Shown here: positions 43,843 to 52,857 of the stretch, piece by piece
How the letters are laid out: every line of letters starts with the position of its first letter
How positions within the stretch are numbered: position 1 is the stretch's first letter
Position numbers and translations under genes: made by a program
Source: Nitrospirota bacterium
Lineage (GTDB): Bacteria > Nitrospirota > Thermodesulfovibrionia > Thermodesulfovibrionales > JdFR-88
Direction: 5' to 3'
DNA length: 64,000 nucleotides
Assembly (NCBI GenBank): GCA_021840255.1
Contig: JAKBYX010000007.1
Location: 61,551 to 125,550 of the forward strand
Notes under the pieces: generated by a model
What the model was told of the DNA's origin: nothing
What the model saw: only the letters and a program-made list of their open reading frames with translations
Databases searched by the model: none

Positions 43843-45397
43843 TGCACGGGTCCTGCCCGTCGCTTAAGTGATGCCCGTCTTTTAGGTGATGAATAGCATC
43901 TCCGATCGTGTCATGCATGTCCGAGGCGAGCATGGAGTGAAGCCCGCGGCGGGCCGCGGCCAATTCCCCGGCAAGGCCGTGGACGTAAACCCCAAGCAAG
44001 GCCGCATCAAGAGGCAAAAGCCCCTGCGCAAGGAACCCGGCGACCATACCGGTAAGGACATCCCCGGTGCCGGCTTTTGCCATTCCGGAAGTTCCTGTGG
44101 TGTTTATGAAGCTTTTTCCTTCGGGAGAAGCTATAACCGTGCGGGCGCCTTTCAAGATGACGTATGCCCCGGTCTCCGACGAGAGGGAGACGGCCGCCCT
44201 TATCCGGTCTTTCTCTATGTCAGCGGTCTTTATGCCTACCAGTCTTCCCATCTCGCCCGGATGGGGAGTTATGATAATAGGCGCCTTTGACTGGGCCAGC
44301 GGACTGATATCTCCATTCAGGGAGTTAAGGGCATCCGCATCCAGGACCATCGGTGCGGGGCAGGCCCTGACGATATCAGGAACAAGGCTTTGAGTGTCTG
44401 CCGTGACGCCAAGGCCAGGGCCGGCGGCAACCACATCCGCGCGCTCGTGTATGAACGAAAATATTCGCTCCAGCGCCTGGCCCGAAAGGGAGCCCGCATT
44501 CGAGGGCAACGGAAGAGTCATCTCATCGGTTACCATGGACTGGAACACAGCCGCCGTCTCCTCCGGGATGCCCATTGTCACGAGCCCCGCCCCGGTTCTA
44601 AGCACCGCTTTTGCGCACAGCAGGGCCGCCCCGGTTTTGCCCCTGGAGCCGGCCAGGGCAAGGACATGGCCGAACGTCTGTTTATGCGAGAAAACCGGTC
44701 TTTCAGGGATGAGGGCCGCGGCATGGCCTTTTTCAATGAGCTCGCACAAGAGGTCATCTCCCGTCAAAAGCTCCCGCGGGAACCCGATTTCCTCGACGAA
44801 AAGCCTCCCGGCATATTCGGCGCCCGGAGCTAAAATGTGCCCCCTTTTGGGCAGGCCGAAAGTCACAGTATAGCCGGCCCTTACGGCGGCGCCCATCACC
44901 TGGCCATCATCGGAAGAGATGCCGGTGGGTATGTCCACAGCCACTATCTGCTCTCCATAGCGGTTAATGTCCTCCACAACCTCGCTGAATTTACCCGTCA
45001 CGTCCTTGCTGAGGCCCGTCCCCAGTATGGCGTCCACCACTATGGCGGCATGGAAATCCGCCCGCGCCGGAGGGGTGTTGATCATGGCCACGCCGAATTT
45101 TTTTGCGGTCTCAAGCTGCGTTTTGCAATCGGGACTTGCCTTTTGAGGCGTTGAAAGGAAATGGACTTTTACATTCCAGCCATCGTTTTTAAGGAGCCTG
45201 GCTATTACAAGGCCGTCTCCGCCGTTGTTGCCTCCACCGGCAAGGATGATGGTTTTCTGCTTTTTGGGGAACAGTTCTTTTATCCTTCGGACAACTGAAA
45301 GCCCGGCGCGCTCCATGAGCACCTGTCCTGGCAGGCCGTACTCTTTTATCGTGCGCTCATCTATGGCGCGCATCTGGCTGGAGTCTACCACTTTCAT
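43811..45397 (-). CDS. nnr: Bifunctional NAD(P)H-hydrate epimerase/ADP-dependent dehydratase
   Basis: A 528-residue metabolite-repair enzyme. The N-terminal epimerase half (NnrE, about 1-215) shows ILAGGGNNGGDGLVIAR and VDAILGTGLSK. The C-terminal dehydratase half (NnrD, about 225-510) shows ALAGSRGKTGAALL, IITPHPGEMGRL and the nucleotide-binding GTSGMAKAGTGDVLTGMVAG. It repairs hydrated NADH and NADPH. It is the first gene of the minus-strand operon. The final 25 residues are a His/Gly/Asp-rich tail. Upstream sequence 45398-45743 contains a palindromic repeat and the next gene's promoter, with no other gene seen. Confidence 0.95.
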   Translation of the reverse strand: MKVVDSSQMRAIDERTIKEYGLPGQVLMERAGLSVVRRIKELFPKKQKTIILAGGGNNGGDGLVIARLLKNDGWNVKVHFLSTPQKASPDCKTQLETAKKFGVAMINTPPARADFHAAIVVDAILGTGLSKDVTGKFSEVVEDINRYGEQIVAVDIPTGISSDDGQVMGAAVRAGYTVTFGLPKRGHILAPGAEYAGRLFVEEIGFPRELLTGDDLLCELIEKGHAAALIPERPVFSHKQTFGHVLALAGSRGKTGAALLCAKAVLRTGAGLVTMGIPEETAAVFQSMVTDEMTLPLPSNAGSLSGQALERIFSFIHERADVVAAGPGLGVTADTQSLVPDIVRACPAPMVLDADALNSLNGDISPLAQSKAPIIITPHPGEMGRLVGIKTADIEKDRIRAAVSLSSETGAYVILKGARTVIASPEGKSFINTTGTSGMAKAGTGDVLTGMVAGFLAQGLLPLDAALLGVYVHGLAGELAAARRGLHSMLASDMHDTIGDAIHHLKDGHHLSDGQDPCNGGEFFVPVP

Positions 45398-45535
45398 GGC
45401 TTAGATTATACCATTTGTGAAGCGCCCGCCCGCCTTTAATGGCGGGTGGGCCGGGGTTAAGAACCCAGCATAGGTATGTGTCACGAATGTGAGGCAAACG
45501 GGTTTTTCTGCTTCGCCATTGTCCCGAAAATGCCA

Positions 45536-45582
45536 TTACGAGATTGCCACGGGGCTAGCGCCCCTCGCAATGACGGCAAGGG
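45536..45582. repeat. Palindromic intergenic repeat (ATTGC-rich dispersed element)
   Basis: The segment reads ATTACGAGATTGCCAC, then GGGGCTAGCGCCCC, then TCGCAATGACGG. It is a near-palindrome with a perfect GGGGC-TAGC-GCCCC core, flanked by the GCAATGACG ending common to dispersed hairpin repeats in several phyla. A second copy sharing GGGGCTAGCGCC lies at 48144-48176. A related TTGCTTCGCTTGCGGGAATGA piece lies near 52764-52785. All are intergenic. Confidence 0.6.
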
Positions 45583-45743
45583 GGAGTATTAACGCCTGTA
45601 ACTTATATCAATCAGGTGTTGCGCCGCGTCGGGAAGAATTTTAACACGTTTAAGAATCAGGGCTCACGCAAATAACGGGTAAAAATCGCATTTTTATCTG
45701 TTATAATTCGACTGGTTTCAAATCTGGAATCTTAAGCTAAAAA

Positions 45744-46408
45744 ATGAAAAAATTTAACAGCCCCCTGGGAATTTATAAAATCCTGCCGAAGACCAACTGC
45801 AGGCAGTGTGATTTACCAACGTGCATGGCCTTTTGCGCAGCGGTCTTCAAGGCGCAAAAAAAGCTTGCCGATTGCCCGGCTCTGGATAAAGCCACAACTG
45901 AGCAATTTGAAGAGGATTCGATCGCACAGTCAAGTATGGAACTGCGGTGGATGGATTCACTGAAGGATTTAAAAGAAAAGATTGCGAAAATGAATTTTCT
46001 CGCCAGAACGGAAATCATTGGTGCTGAGAGTAATGGCGAAAAAATAACAGTCAAATGTCTTGGCAAGAAATTCGAAATCGATGCGGAGGCCAATCTTACC
46101 TCAGAGTGCCATAAGCATGCCTGGTTCGCAATACCGTTATTGAGCTATCTTCTATTTAGCACAGGGAAAGAGCCTGCAGGCGAATGGGTGCCTTTCAGAG
46201 AACTGAAAAGCGGTGCAACCTGGAACCCTCTCTTTTCCCCAGGCTCCCCATCCTGATTTGTTACTGGAGTCCTGAAGATGGGCTCGAATCAGAACTGCAT
46301 TTATTTTTTGACAGGACGGCTGAAGAGAACCTTAATATTGAATATATCTATTCTTTGGGAATGGGGATTGCAAGCATGCTGGAAAAAATAATGCTGAAAC
46401 ATACTTGA
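45744..46408 (+). pseudogene. Fe-S/DUF3786 protein interrupted by a frameshift
   Basis: Frame one (45744-46256) encodes an N-terminal four-cysteine motif (TNCRQCDLPTCMAFC, then DCPALD) like that of corrinoid Fe-S proteins, followed by the DUF3786 body to LKSGATWN. Near 46215-46235 the reading continues in the -1 frame as LFPRLPILICYW, then SPEDGLESELHLFFDRTAEE and NLNIEYIYSLGMGIASMLEK to 46408, which is the usual DUF3786 C-terminus. Frame one instead ends as LFSPGSPS. A one-base indel in a CTCTCTTTTCCCC stretch would explain this. It may be a true mutation, an assembly error or recoding. The function is unknown, but the family is associated with corrinoid and C1 metabolism. The promoter region contains TATAAT near 45700. 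Confidence 0.78.
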
Positions 46409-46565
46409 AAGGAATCGGCCAAAGATGGACTTGTTTTTCCCTATGAGGCCATGACTCCAGTATTCATGGCCATAAGCGAGACATATCTCTTTTTCCTCAT
46501 TCGTGCTTCGTCCAGCCTTGCCTTGGCATTTCAGCAAAATCGCACATTGCAAATAGGATACTGTC

Positions 46566-47135
46566 TTATTTTGCGCCAGCTTGTTCGAGGATGCGCAATA
46601 TCCCCGGCTTTCCGGATCTTTTCGCCCAGTCCAGCACGCTATGTCCGCTGCCTGTCGCGTTTACGTCCGCCCCTTTTTTTATAAGGAGTCGCACAATGTC
46701 CTCGAAACCGTCGGCGGCGGCCAACATCAATGGGGTCGTGCCGTCTTTGGATTGCGCGTTTACATCCGCGCCATGATCTATAAGGATTTGCATAATTTTG
46801 GCCTGATGCATGAGGCCGGCGTTCATCAGTGCCGTCATGCCGCTGTCGCTGTCCTGGACATTCACATCTACCCCCTTTTTTAGTAGGAGCTGAACAATAT
46901 CTCCGGAACCGGTGGCGGCAGCCTCCATCAGCGGGGTTATGCCGAAAGCGTTCTTAGCATTTGCGTCTCTGCCCTGGGCAAGCATTGTCTGAACAGCCTT
47001 GATATCATCGGCGTCGATCGCCTGAAAAAAAGGGTCTCCAAAAGCCCCCGCTGCGGACACGAAAAAAAACACGTTCGCGCATATCCCCGCCGCCAGCAGT
47101 ATCAATACTCCCGATATTTTTTTTCTGAAACCCAT
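46566..47135 (-). CDS. Exported ankyrin-repeat protein
   Basis: A 189-residue protein from the Met of MGFRKKISG, chosen because GAGGAAGG precedes it and it begins a signal peptide (about residues 1-32, ending near AAGA). Upstream in-frame Met codons lack these features. About four ankyrin repeats follow, for example AFGITPLMEAAATGSGDIVQ, SGMTALMNAGLMHQAKIMQ and DGTTPLMLAAADGFEDIVR. It probably acts as a periplasmic protein-interaction module. No partner is evident. The 46409-46565 gap contains nothing recognisable. Confidence 0.85.
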   Translation of the reverse strand: MGFRKKISGVLILLAAGICANVFFFVSAAGAFGDPFFQAIDADDIKAVQTMLAQGRDANAKNAFGITPLMEAAATGSGDIVQLLLKKGVDVNVQDSDSGMTALMNAGLMHQAKIMQILIDHGADVNAQSKDGTTPLMLAAADGFEDIVRLLIKKGADVNATGSGHSVLDWAKRSGKPGILRILEQAGAK

Positions 47136-47279
47136 TTTACCTTCCTCACCCCAGCCTAGACCGGCAAACTTTATTAATCTGCCCTTATTTAAAAAAATTC
47201 GTTCCTCCGTTGTCAAGGCTGCATAGATAACTATTTGCACGGAAAGAAATAAAAGATGCTGTCCTCCGTTTCAGGTTAT

Positions 47280-48047
47280 TTACGGAATATTCAGCCCGTC
47301 CAGTATGCCATAAAAAGCCGCGAGGGCTGGCGAACCGGTGGGCAAATCAAGCACCGCTTTTCCCTGCATATCGTTCTGGAAGAGTGTTTTGTCCTCGGGG
47401 ACCAGGCCCGACACCTGCACTCCAAGCTCGCTGGCTGCTGCCCTGATGCCTTCTTCCTGGCCCTCAGGGGCCCTGTTAATGATGAAGACCCTTTTGTCCA
47501 CGTCAAGCTTGAGCTCATCCACCAGGGAGTCGATCCTCTTTGCCGTGAGTATGCCTTTTTTCGAGGCGTCGCTTACAACAAGCAGCAGGTCCACTTTATG
47601 CGTGGTCTTCCTGCTTAAATGCTCCATTCCAGCCTCGTTGTCTATGACGACATATGGGTATTCATCGGAGAGTTTGTCTGTGTATTTCCTTATTATGTTG
47701 TTGGCGGCGCAATAACAGCCGGGGCCTTCGGGGCGCCCCATCACGAGAAGGTCAAACCCTTTTGCTTCGATGATGGACTGCTGCACCTGGTAATCGAAAA
47801 GCTCCTCCATGCTCATTCCGCCCGGCCTTGAGCCCCCGCTGCGGACCGCTGAAAGGGATTCTTCCCGCAGCTTCCCTATAGTGGCGTGCGCCTCCACTCC
47901 AAGGGCCTCGTTCAGGCAGGAGTTGCTGTCAGCGTCCACGGCAAGGACGGGACCATTCTTTTTTTCAATGAGGTAGCGGATCGCCATTCCCGCCAGGCTG
48001 GTCTTTCCGGTGCCGCCTTTTCCCGCAAAACCGATGACATAGGACAT
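47280..48047 (-). CDS. cooC: CO dehydrogenase maturation ATPase CooC
   Basis: A 255-residue MinD/ParA-like ATPase. The deviant Walker A is GFAGKGGTGKTSLAGM at the N-terminus, and AVDADSNSCLNEALG, VIDNEAGMEHLSRKT and MGRPEGPGCYCAANN (with the CxC metal motif) follow. CooC inserts nickel into the C-cluster of CO dehydrogenase. It is far from cooS and acsB in this genome. It is single and reads toward the ankyrin gene. Confidence 0.95.
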   Translation of the reverse strand: MSYVIGFAGKGGTGKTSLAGMAIRYLIEKKNGPVLAVDADSNSCLNEALGVEAHATIGKLREESLSAVRSGGSRPGGMSMEELFDYQVQQSIIEAKGFDLLVMGRPEGPGCYCAANNIIRKYTDKLSDEYPYVVIDNEAGMEHLSRKTTHKVDLLLVVSDASKKGILTAKRIDSLVDELKLDVDKRVFIINRAPEGQEEGIRAAASELGVQVSGLVPEDKTLFQNDMQGKAVLDLPTGSPALAAFYGILDGLNIP

Positions 48048-48143
48048 CTATTTGAATGCTCCTTTTTAGAGAGTTTTTTTCTTTTTTATCTTTTTTATTG
48101 TATCACAGGGAGAGGTGGGGGAAGAAAGTCGGGATAACATGTC

Positions 48144-48176
48144 TTGCCGGAATGCGCCGGGGCTAGCGCCATTCGT
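48144..48176. repeat. Second copy of the GGGGCTAGCGCC intergenic repeat
   Basis: GCCGGAATGCGCC, then GGGGCTAGCGCC, then ATTCG shares the core and part of the arms with the copy at 45536-45582. It lies between cooC and the thymidylate-synthase-like gene. Confidence 0.5.
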
Positions 48177-48188
48177 TTTATTAAAAAA

Positions 48189-48929
48189 TTACTTCTTTAA
48201 GGTTTTAAGGGTCCTCAACCTGGCGAGGTCTTCCTGGTAGCCGTAGATGTGGGCGCCCGCGCTGTAGGCATACATCGGCCCATTACTGAGCCCGGCCTCG
48301 CCGGCGACATAGCTTTTAAGCAGTTCTATGCCCCCCAGGTTCGTGGGGAAACCCGCCCACAGATCCCATGAGCGGAAATAACAGCTTACGGTAAGATACA
48401 ACTTGCCGTCCTCTTCGGGTAGGGGTGAGGGAATGACCTTAAAGTCCAGCAGCCTTAAACAGGGCGGGTCCAGCTTCCCATCGTTTCCGTAACATATGTC
48501 GTGGTCCTCAGGATCTCCAACCTCTACCACGGCCTGGTTGGTAAGGGGCGTAGACTTTAACATCTCTATTACCCTGTCCAACTGTGAGCCGCCCTTGGGC
48601 ATAGGGTGGTGTATGCGGCTTGCGTATTTATAGGTCTCATTTTCACTCAGATCGGGGTCCATCAGGTAATTGGCAAAATAGTCCTCTATGTACTCCATGG
48701 TGGAGGGCGCAGGGATGTTCAATCCGGGCGGTATTACGGGCACGATGTCCTGCGAAGGGTGTTCGATAAAAACGGCGATCCCCGGATATTGAAGCCGGTA
48801 CTGCTCCTTCTCGAAGGACCCCCTCTGTATCTTCTGTGTGTATGAATTGTCGAAGAGATTATATATCAGCTGAAACCATGCGTCCGATATGGTTTTGGCA
48901 TTGATGCACAAAGGGTTCATGGAAATCAT
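48189..48929 (-). CDS. Thymidylate-synthase-family protein (archaeal-like)
   Basis: A 246-residue protein. Its C-terminal half has thymidylate synthase character: PCLRLLDFKVI (candidate catalytic Cys followed by Arg), GKLYLTVSCYFRSWDLWAGF, then PTNLGGIELLKSYVA and the GPMYAYSAGAHIYGYQ region matching the dUMP-binding strand (HIYxY). The N-terminal part is less conserved, as in the short archaeal ThyA group. It may methylate dUMP or a related pyrimidine. It stands alone. A deoxycytidylate hydroxymethylase-like activity cannot be excluded. Confidence 0.7.
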   Translation of the reverse strand: MISMNPLCINAKTISDAWFQLIYNLFDNSYTQKIQRGSFEKEQYRLQYPGIAVFIEHPSQDIVPVIPPGLNIPAPSTMEYIEDYFANYLMDPDLSENETYKYASRIHHPMPKGGSQLDRVIEMLKSTPLTNQAVVEVGDPEDHDICYGNDGKLDPPCLRLLDFKVIPSPLPEEDGKLYLTVSCYFRSWDLWAGFPTNLGGIELLKSYVAGEAGLSNGPMYAYSAGAHIYGYQEDLARLRTLKTLKK

Positions 48930-49023
48930 TGGATCAAAACTCCCCCGGTTGAAGATTTCCTGCGTATTTTAGCATAATTTTTGGGTCTGCATGAAACCGG
49001 AAGCCCGGTAAAAAGGAGAAGCC

Positions 49024-49569
49024 ATGCCAATTAAGTCGCGCATCAGGACCATACCCGATTATCCAAAAAAGGGGATCATGTTCAGGGACATAACCACGCT
49101 GATAAAAGACGCGGTGGGCTTCAGGCTGGTGATAGACGGGCTTACCCAGAGATATATTGAGCATACCGGGGGGCAAGCCGGGAGATTTGACCTGATCGCG
49201 GGCATCGAATCCAGGGGATTCATACTTGGCGGCGCGCTTGCCTATACGCTGGGAAAGGGTTTTGTCCCCATAAGGAAGAAGGGGAAACTGCCCGGAGAAA
49301 AAATATCCCAGGAGTACCAGCTTGAATACGGCACGGATAGTATTGAGATACATAAGGACGCCATAGTAAAGGGCCAAAGGGTCCTTCTTATAGACGACCT
49401 GCTGGCCACGGGAGGGACGGCCCTGGCGGCGGCCGCCCTAATTGAGAGACTTGGCGGTAAGGTTTTCGAAACGGCGTTTATCGTGAACCTCCCGGACGCA
49501 GGTGGAGAAAAACGCCTGAAGGCAAAAAATTACGGCGTCTTTGCCCTTGCCGCGTTCGAAGGCGATTAA
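49024..49569 (+). CDS. apt: Adenine phosphoribosyltransferase
   Basis: A 181-residue purine-salvage enzyme. It starts MPIKSRIRTIPDYPKKGIMFRDI, has AGIESRGFILGGALAY, and the PRPP motif is VLLIDDLLATGGTALAAA. The ATG follows AAAAGGAGAAGCC. Length and sequence are typical. The 300 bases that follow contain no gene; they begin with a GAACCTG...CAGGTTC inverted repeat at about 49570-49610 that may terminate apt. Confidence 0.96.
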   Translation: MPIKSRIRTIPDYPKKGIMFRDITTLIKDAVGFRLVIDGLTQRYIEHTGGQAGRFDLIAGIESRGFILGGALAYTLGKGFVPIRKKGKLPGEKISQEYQLEYGTDSIEIHKDAIVKGQRVLLIDDLLATGGTALAAAALIERLGGKVFETAFIVNLPDAGGEKRLKAKNYGVFALAAFEGD

Positions 49570-49868
49570 GAACCTGTCTCTTTTGACTCGGAGGGCGATT
49601 TTGAGGCAGGTTCCACATTTACCCAGGCGGTTATATTTTAGGCCCTTCATGGATTTGTGTGGCTGGCGGACGGCATTCGCTCCACTAAAGCGCCGTCTCA
49701 CCCTGTTTTGACGGCGTGCCGTGTTAACCGCACCGTGTCTTTCTGTTGCCGCTGCCACATGTGACGCGCCCGCGCCGCCCGCTGCGCTCATGCCATCCGC
49801 CCCTCATTGCGTTTCCGTGCTTAATGAAGTAAAGTGCCCACAGGAACACCTGAAGAGCCATATTTTAT

Positions 49869-50684
49869 TTATTCCGAGTTTGATACCGGGGCCCCTCTCT
49901 GTCCGGGCGTGCTCCTTCCCGCAGAATTTCTTTCCCGCTTGAGTGTATCAAGTGAGCGAGGCTGGCTATGCACGCTTCTCTTTGCTTGCACGGCGGTGCC
50001 CCTGACCAACCCTGCCAACAGGCTTTGCAGGCCGAACCTTATCTGCAAATCCGCGAGCGCCGGGGGGACCTGAGCTTCCTGCATGAGCCCTGTCACGTCG
50101 ATATCGACGAAGTTTCCCGTGTCCGAGGAGAAGAAGTCTATCGCTCTGTATGAGGTCGACGTAACAAGGGACGCATTGAAATCCGCGGCGGACAGCGCCC
50201 CGACAGGGTACTGTATCATGTCTACGAACGTTGGGATGGTGGATGCGAAGTCCGCCTCATCCACGAAAACCTCAAGGGTTGCGGAATCGATCGTTGCATC
50301 GGACGGAATGCTGGCTAAAGGGAATGTCAGAAAAGCCCTGTATTCCGGCAGATCAGCGGAAGAGCTGTCCTCTCCGAAAAAGACCTCGGAGGGGCTCTGG
50401 GTCACTGTGTAGGTATTGGTGACCGGATCGAATGCGATATCTCCGTCCGAAGAAAGATCGCTCAGGATATTTACTGTGACCGTGCCGCTTGAATCCGTGT
50501 ATGTCACAACCAGCAGCGGCGCGGTTTTGTTGGTTGTGTCATCGAGACCTACGAACCCCGGGCCGGTTATCGGGGCCGGACCGCCGCCGCCACCGCCGCC
50601 GCAGGAAGCCAAAAAGGCCAATGCCAGCAGCGAAATGCATGAGGCCCAAATCTTTGTAATGCGGAGAAGGGGATATTTTTTCAT
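49869..50684 (-). CDS. Exported DNRLRE-like domain lipoprotein, C-terminus irregular
   Basis: A 271-residue protein. A lipoprotein signal with LASC (about residues 24-27) is followed by a Gly-rich linker, then a short beta segment (LLVVTYTDSSGTVTVNIL). A DNRLRE-type carbohydrate-binding-like domain comes next (SADLPEYRAFLTFPLASIPS, DATIDSATLEVFVD and NFVDIDVTGLMQEAQ). After LQIRF the sequence becomes a basic, low-similarity tail (RSVHSQPRSLDTLKRERN), unlike the usual closing strands, so the gene may have been truncated and fused to non-native sequence. It is probably on the cell surface or in the periplasm. Confidence 0.7.
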   Translation of the reverse strand: MKKYPLLRITKIWASCISLLALAFLASCGGGGGGGPAPITGPGFVGLDDTTNKTAPLLVVTYTDSSGTVTVNILSDLSSDGDIAFDPVTNTYTVTQSPSEVFFGEDSSSADLPEYRAFLTFPLASIPSDATIDSATLEVFVDEADFASTIPTFVDMIQYPVGALSAADFNASLVTSTSYRAIDFFSSDTGNFVDIDVTGLMQEAQVPPALADLQIRFGLQSLLAGLVRGTAVQAKRSVHSQPRSLDTLKRERNSAGRSTPGQRGAPVSNSE

Positions 50685-50732
50685 GATTCAGTTCTCCCAT
50701 TGGGGAAAAGCCTTATTTTTGCAGGTTTTTAT

Positions 50733-52670
50733 TTACCTTGTTTCTGTGCCCTGAGACCTCCCGTGTCCTTCTTTTTTCTTTTTTTGCCCGGCGCGGCCGC
50801 CGGATTTCTTCGCGGAAGGGCGGCCCTGGGGAACAAAAGCCCTTCTTTCATTCCCGGCCGGGGATACGCGTCTTAAACCAGGTGTTGAAACCGGCCCGAA
50901 TCCCCTCACCGAAGTGTTTTTGCCCTCGGACTGCCTCAGAGGGACTTTTTCCATAGATGACCCCGAAGGGACGATTTTTTCTTTTTCCACGGCCCGTCTT
51001 GAAGGGACTTTTCCCATTGATGGACTCGCAAACCAGCCGGGCTGTCTGAATTCCTCTTGAGGGACGGATGTCCTTTTCTCAATTGTACCGCGTTTTTGCG
51101 CCGATGATATATTTTGTCTTGTTTCCCTCGATATTTTTTTTTCATGCGCGCCCGGCATGATCCCCCTGGCGGCAGGAATTGACGTTCTTAGCGCAGGGAC
51201 CGTTTTTAAAGGCACGCGTTTGCCGGGGGCTGTCCTCACATGTAGCCTCTGGGTTCCGGTCCCCGGGTTCCAGACCGACCTGGCAGGATTTTTCACAAAT
51301 GGGCGCGACTGCCTTAAACGTGACACCTGCATGTTCCTGACCCTGGCCGGAGGAAGTTTTGCGCCCGGGACAGGCCTTGGCGACAGGATGACACTTGCCC
51401 TGGCCGGACGAAGCGCCGTCCTTCTGGCGGTGACGCTGTTTACGCTTCTTATATTGTTTATTGTAAAGACCTGCCGCCGGACCGCCGTAGGCGCGATCCG
51501 GACCATTCTGGGCGAAGCGGTGGCGAAGGTGTTCCTGGTGACGACCGTTGCCCCATTGACGTATACGTTGCGGTACACCGTGGTGACGTTAACCCGGGTG
51601 ATGTTGACGTTGGTAACATTCACGCTGTGAGGGCCGTAATAACCGTACCCGTAATAAATCTCGCGCGGGGCCAGCGGGACCCATCCCACGTAACCGTCAG
51701 TAACGACCCATCCCACGTATCCCGGCCCCCAGTACACCTCATCGGGTGCGGGCGGCACCCAGCACCAGCCGTCGCCGGGGGCAAAAAACCATCTTCCATA
51801 ATGATATGGGGCCCACCCCCAGGGGTCATTGGAAACCCAGGTCCATACGCCGTTTATCCATACCCAGCGGCCAAACCTGTAAGGCGCCCATCCAGGGGGC
51901 ATGTCCGTGGGGGTCCAGCAGTTGCCGTAGCCGGGCACCCAAACCCATCTGCCATTGTTGTCCAGATCGTAGGAATACGCATCCAGCGCAGCGGGAAGGT
52001 AGCGCTCGCTTATCCCCTGCCTGCCAACAAGGGAATCCCTCCATCTGTTCCATCTTTCCCATTGGCCAGACGGCCCAAGTTCCGCGAGCTCTCCATCAGT
52101 GTCCGCCCCCACGGAGATCATGTAGCCTGAAGGCACGGAGGTCTGGCCGGAGGCATTTTCTGTTTCGGCTTCTCCGTCATATACGGAAATGTCCGTATAC
52201 CGGTATTGGTCCGATATGTCTATCCTGAAGATGGCCGTGTCGAAAGCGCGGACAGTCGAATCCGGCGTGTCCACCTGCAGGGCGCTCTCATTGTACGGCA
52301 AAAAGTCCGGCAAAAAATTAATATAGGCCTGGCCCTGCGAGAGATAAAAATGGGAAGACCCGTCCTGCATGGAAAGTATTTGCAAAGAGGAGTCCTGGTT
52401 GAGCCTGATGAACCCCGTGTCTGTTTGAAGCTCTGCTTTGGCGCCGTCAGGCACCCACACCTGGTCGCCCTCGCCAAGAGGCGCATTCAGAGTGGCCAGG
52501 CCCCATTGGCCGGAGCCCGCCAATTTTACCTGCACCTGGCCCCTCAGGAGACTTATGCGCGCCCAGCCCGGCTCCGCCCCATGGGCGTTTTTAAATGCGG
52601 GGATGAGGAAAAAAAGAAACAGCAGGAAACAGATATTGATAACCGGGTTGAGTCGTCTTGTATTCAGGAT
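50733..52670 (-). CDS. Exported FecR/DUF6600 protein, Trp-rich, with apparent non-canonical start
   Basis: About 646 residues. The FecR-like N-terminal domain (GWARISLLRGQVQVKLAGSG, then GDQVWVPDGAKAEL and GFIRLNQDSSLQIL) is followed by a DUF6600 Trp/Tyr/Gly-rich domain (NGRWVWVPGYG, GWAPYRFGRWVW, WVSNDPWGWAPYHYGRWFF). A long basic low-complexity tail of about 270 residues follows. The first usual start (GTG at 52535) cuts the FecR domain. In frame upstream lies a good signal peptide (INICFLLFLFFLIPAFKNAH) bounded by a stop, with no ATG, GTG or TTG. AGGAGG at 52680-52685 sits six bases before ATT 52673 and nine before ATC 52670. The function is unknown. Confidence 0.75.
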   Translation of the reverse strand: MLNTRRLNPVINICFLLFLFFLIPAFKNAHGAEPGWARISLLRGQVQVKLAGSGQWGLATLNAPLGEGDQVWVPDGAKAELQTDTGFIRLNQDSSLQILSMQDGSSHFYLSQGQAYINFLPDFLPYNESALQVDTPDSTVRAFDTAIFRIDISDQYRYTDISVYDGEAETENASGQTSVPSGYMISVGADTDGELAELGPSGQWERWNRWRDSLVGRQGISERYLPAALDAYSYDLDNNGRWVWVPGYGNCWTPTDMPPGWAPYRFGRWVWINGVWTWVSNDPWGWAPYHYGRWFFAPGDGWCWVPPAPDEVYWGPGYVGWVVTDGYVGWVPLAPREIYYGYGYYGPHSVNVTNVNITRVNVTTVYRNVYVNGATVVTRNTFATASPRMVRIAPTAVRRQVFTINNIRSVNSVTARRTALRPARASVILSPRPVPGAKLPPARVRNMQVSRLRQSRPFVKNPARSVWNPGTGTQRLHVRTAPGKRVPLKTVPALRTSIPAARGIMPGAHEKKISRETRQNISSAQKRGTIEKRTSVPQEEFRQPGWFASPSMGKVPSRRAVEKEKIVPSGSSMEKVPLRQSEGKNTSVRGFGPVSTPGLRRVSPAGNERRAFVPQGRPSAKKSGGRAGQKKKKEGHGRSQGTETR

Positions 52671-52857
52671 AATTTAAAACCTCCTCAAGCAGGATCATAT
52701 TCGTGAATTTTAAAATTTCCTGGGCCCAATTTCCAGTGACAGGAGTGACAATTCACCCTAACGTTGCTTCGCTTGCGGGAATGACAAAGGATTTATGCAA
52801 GAAATTTGAAACACCACACCCGGCTGTCCATTTTTTTGGGGAATACCTTCGGGGCTA

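Noticed and set aside
45398..45743. Possible tRNA or small RNA gene
   Set aside because: The only strong structure is the dispersed palindrome. No acceptor, D, anticodon and T arms were found.
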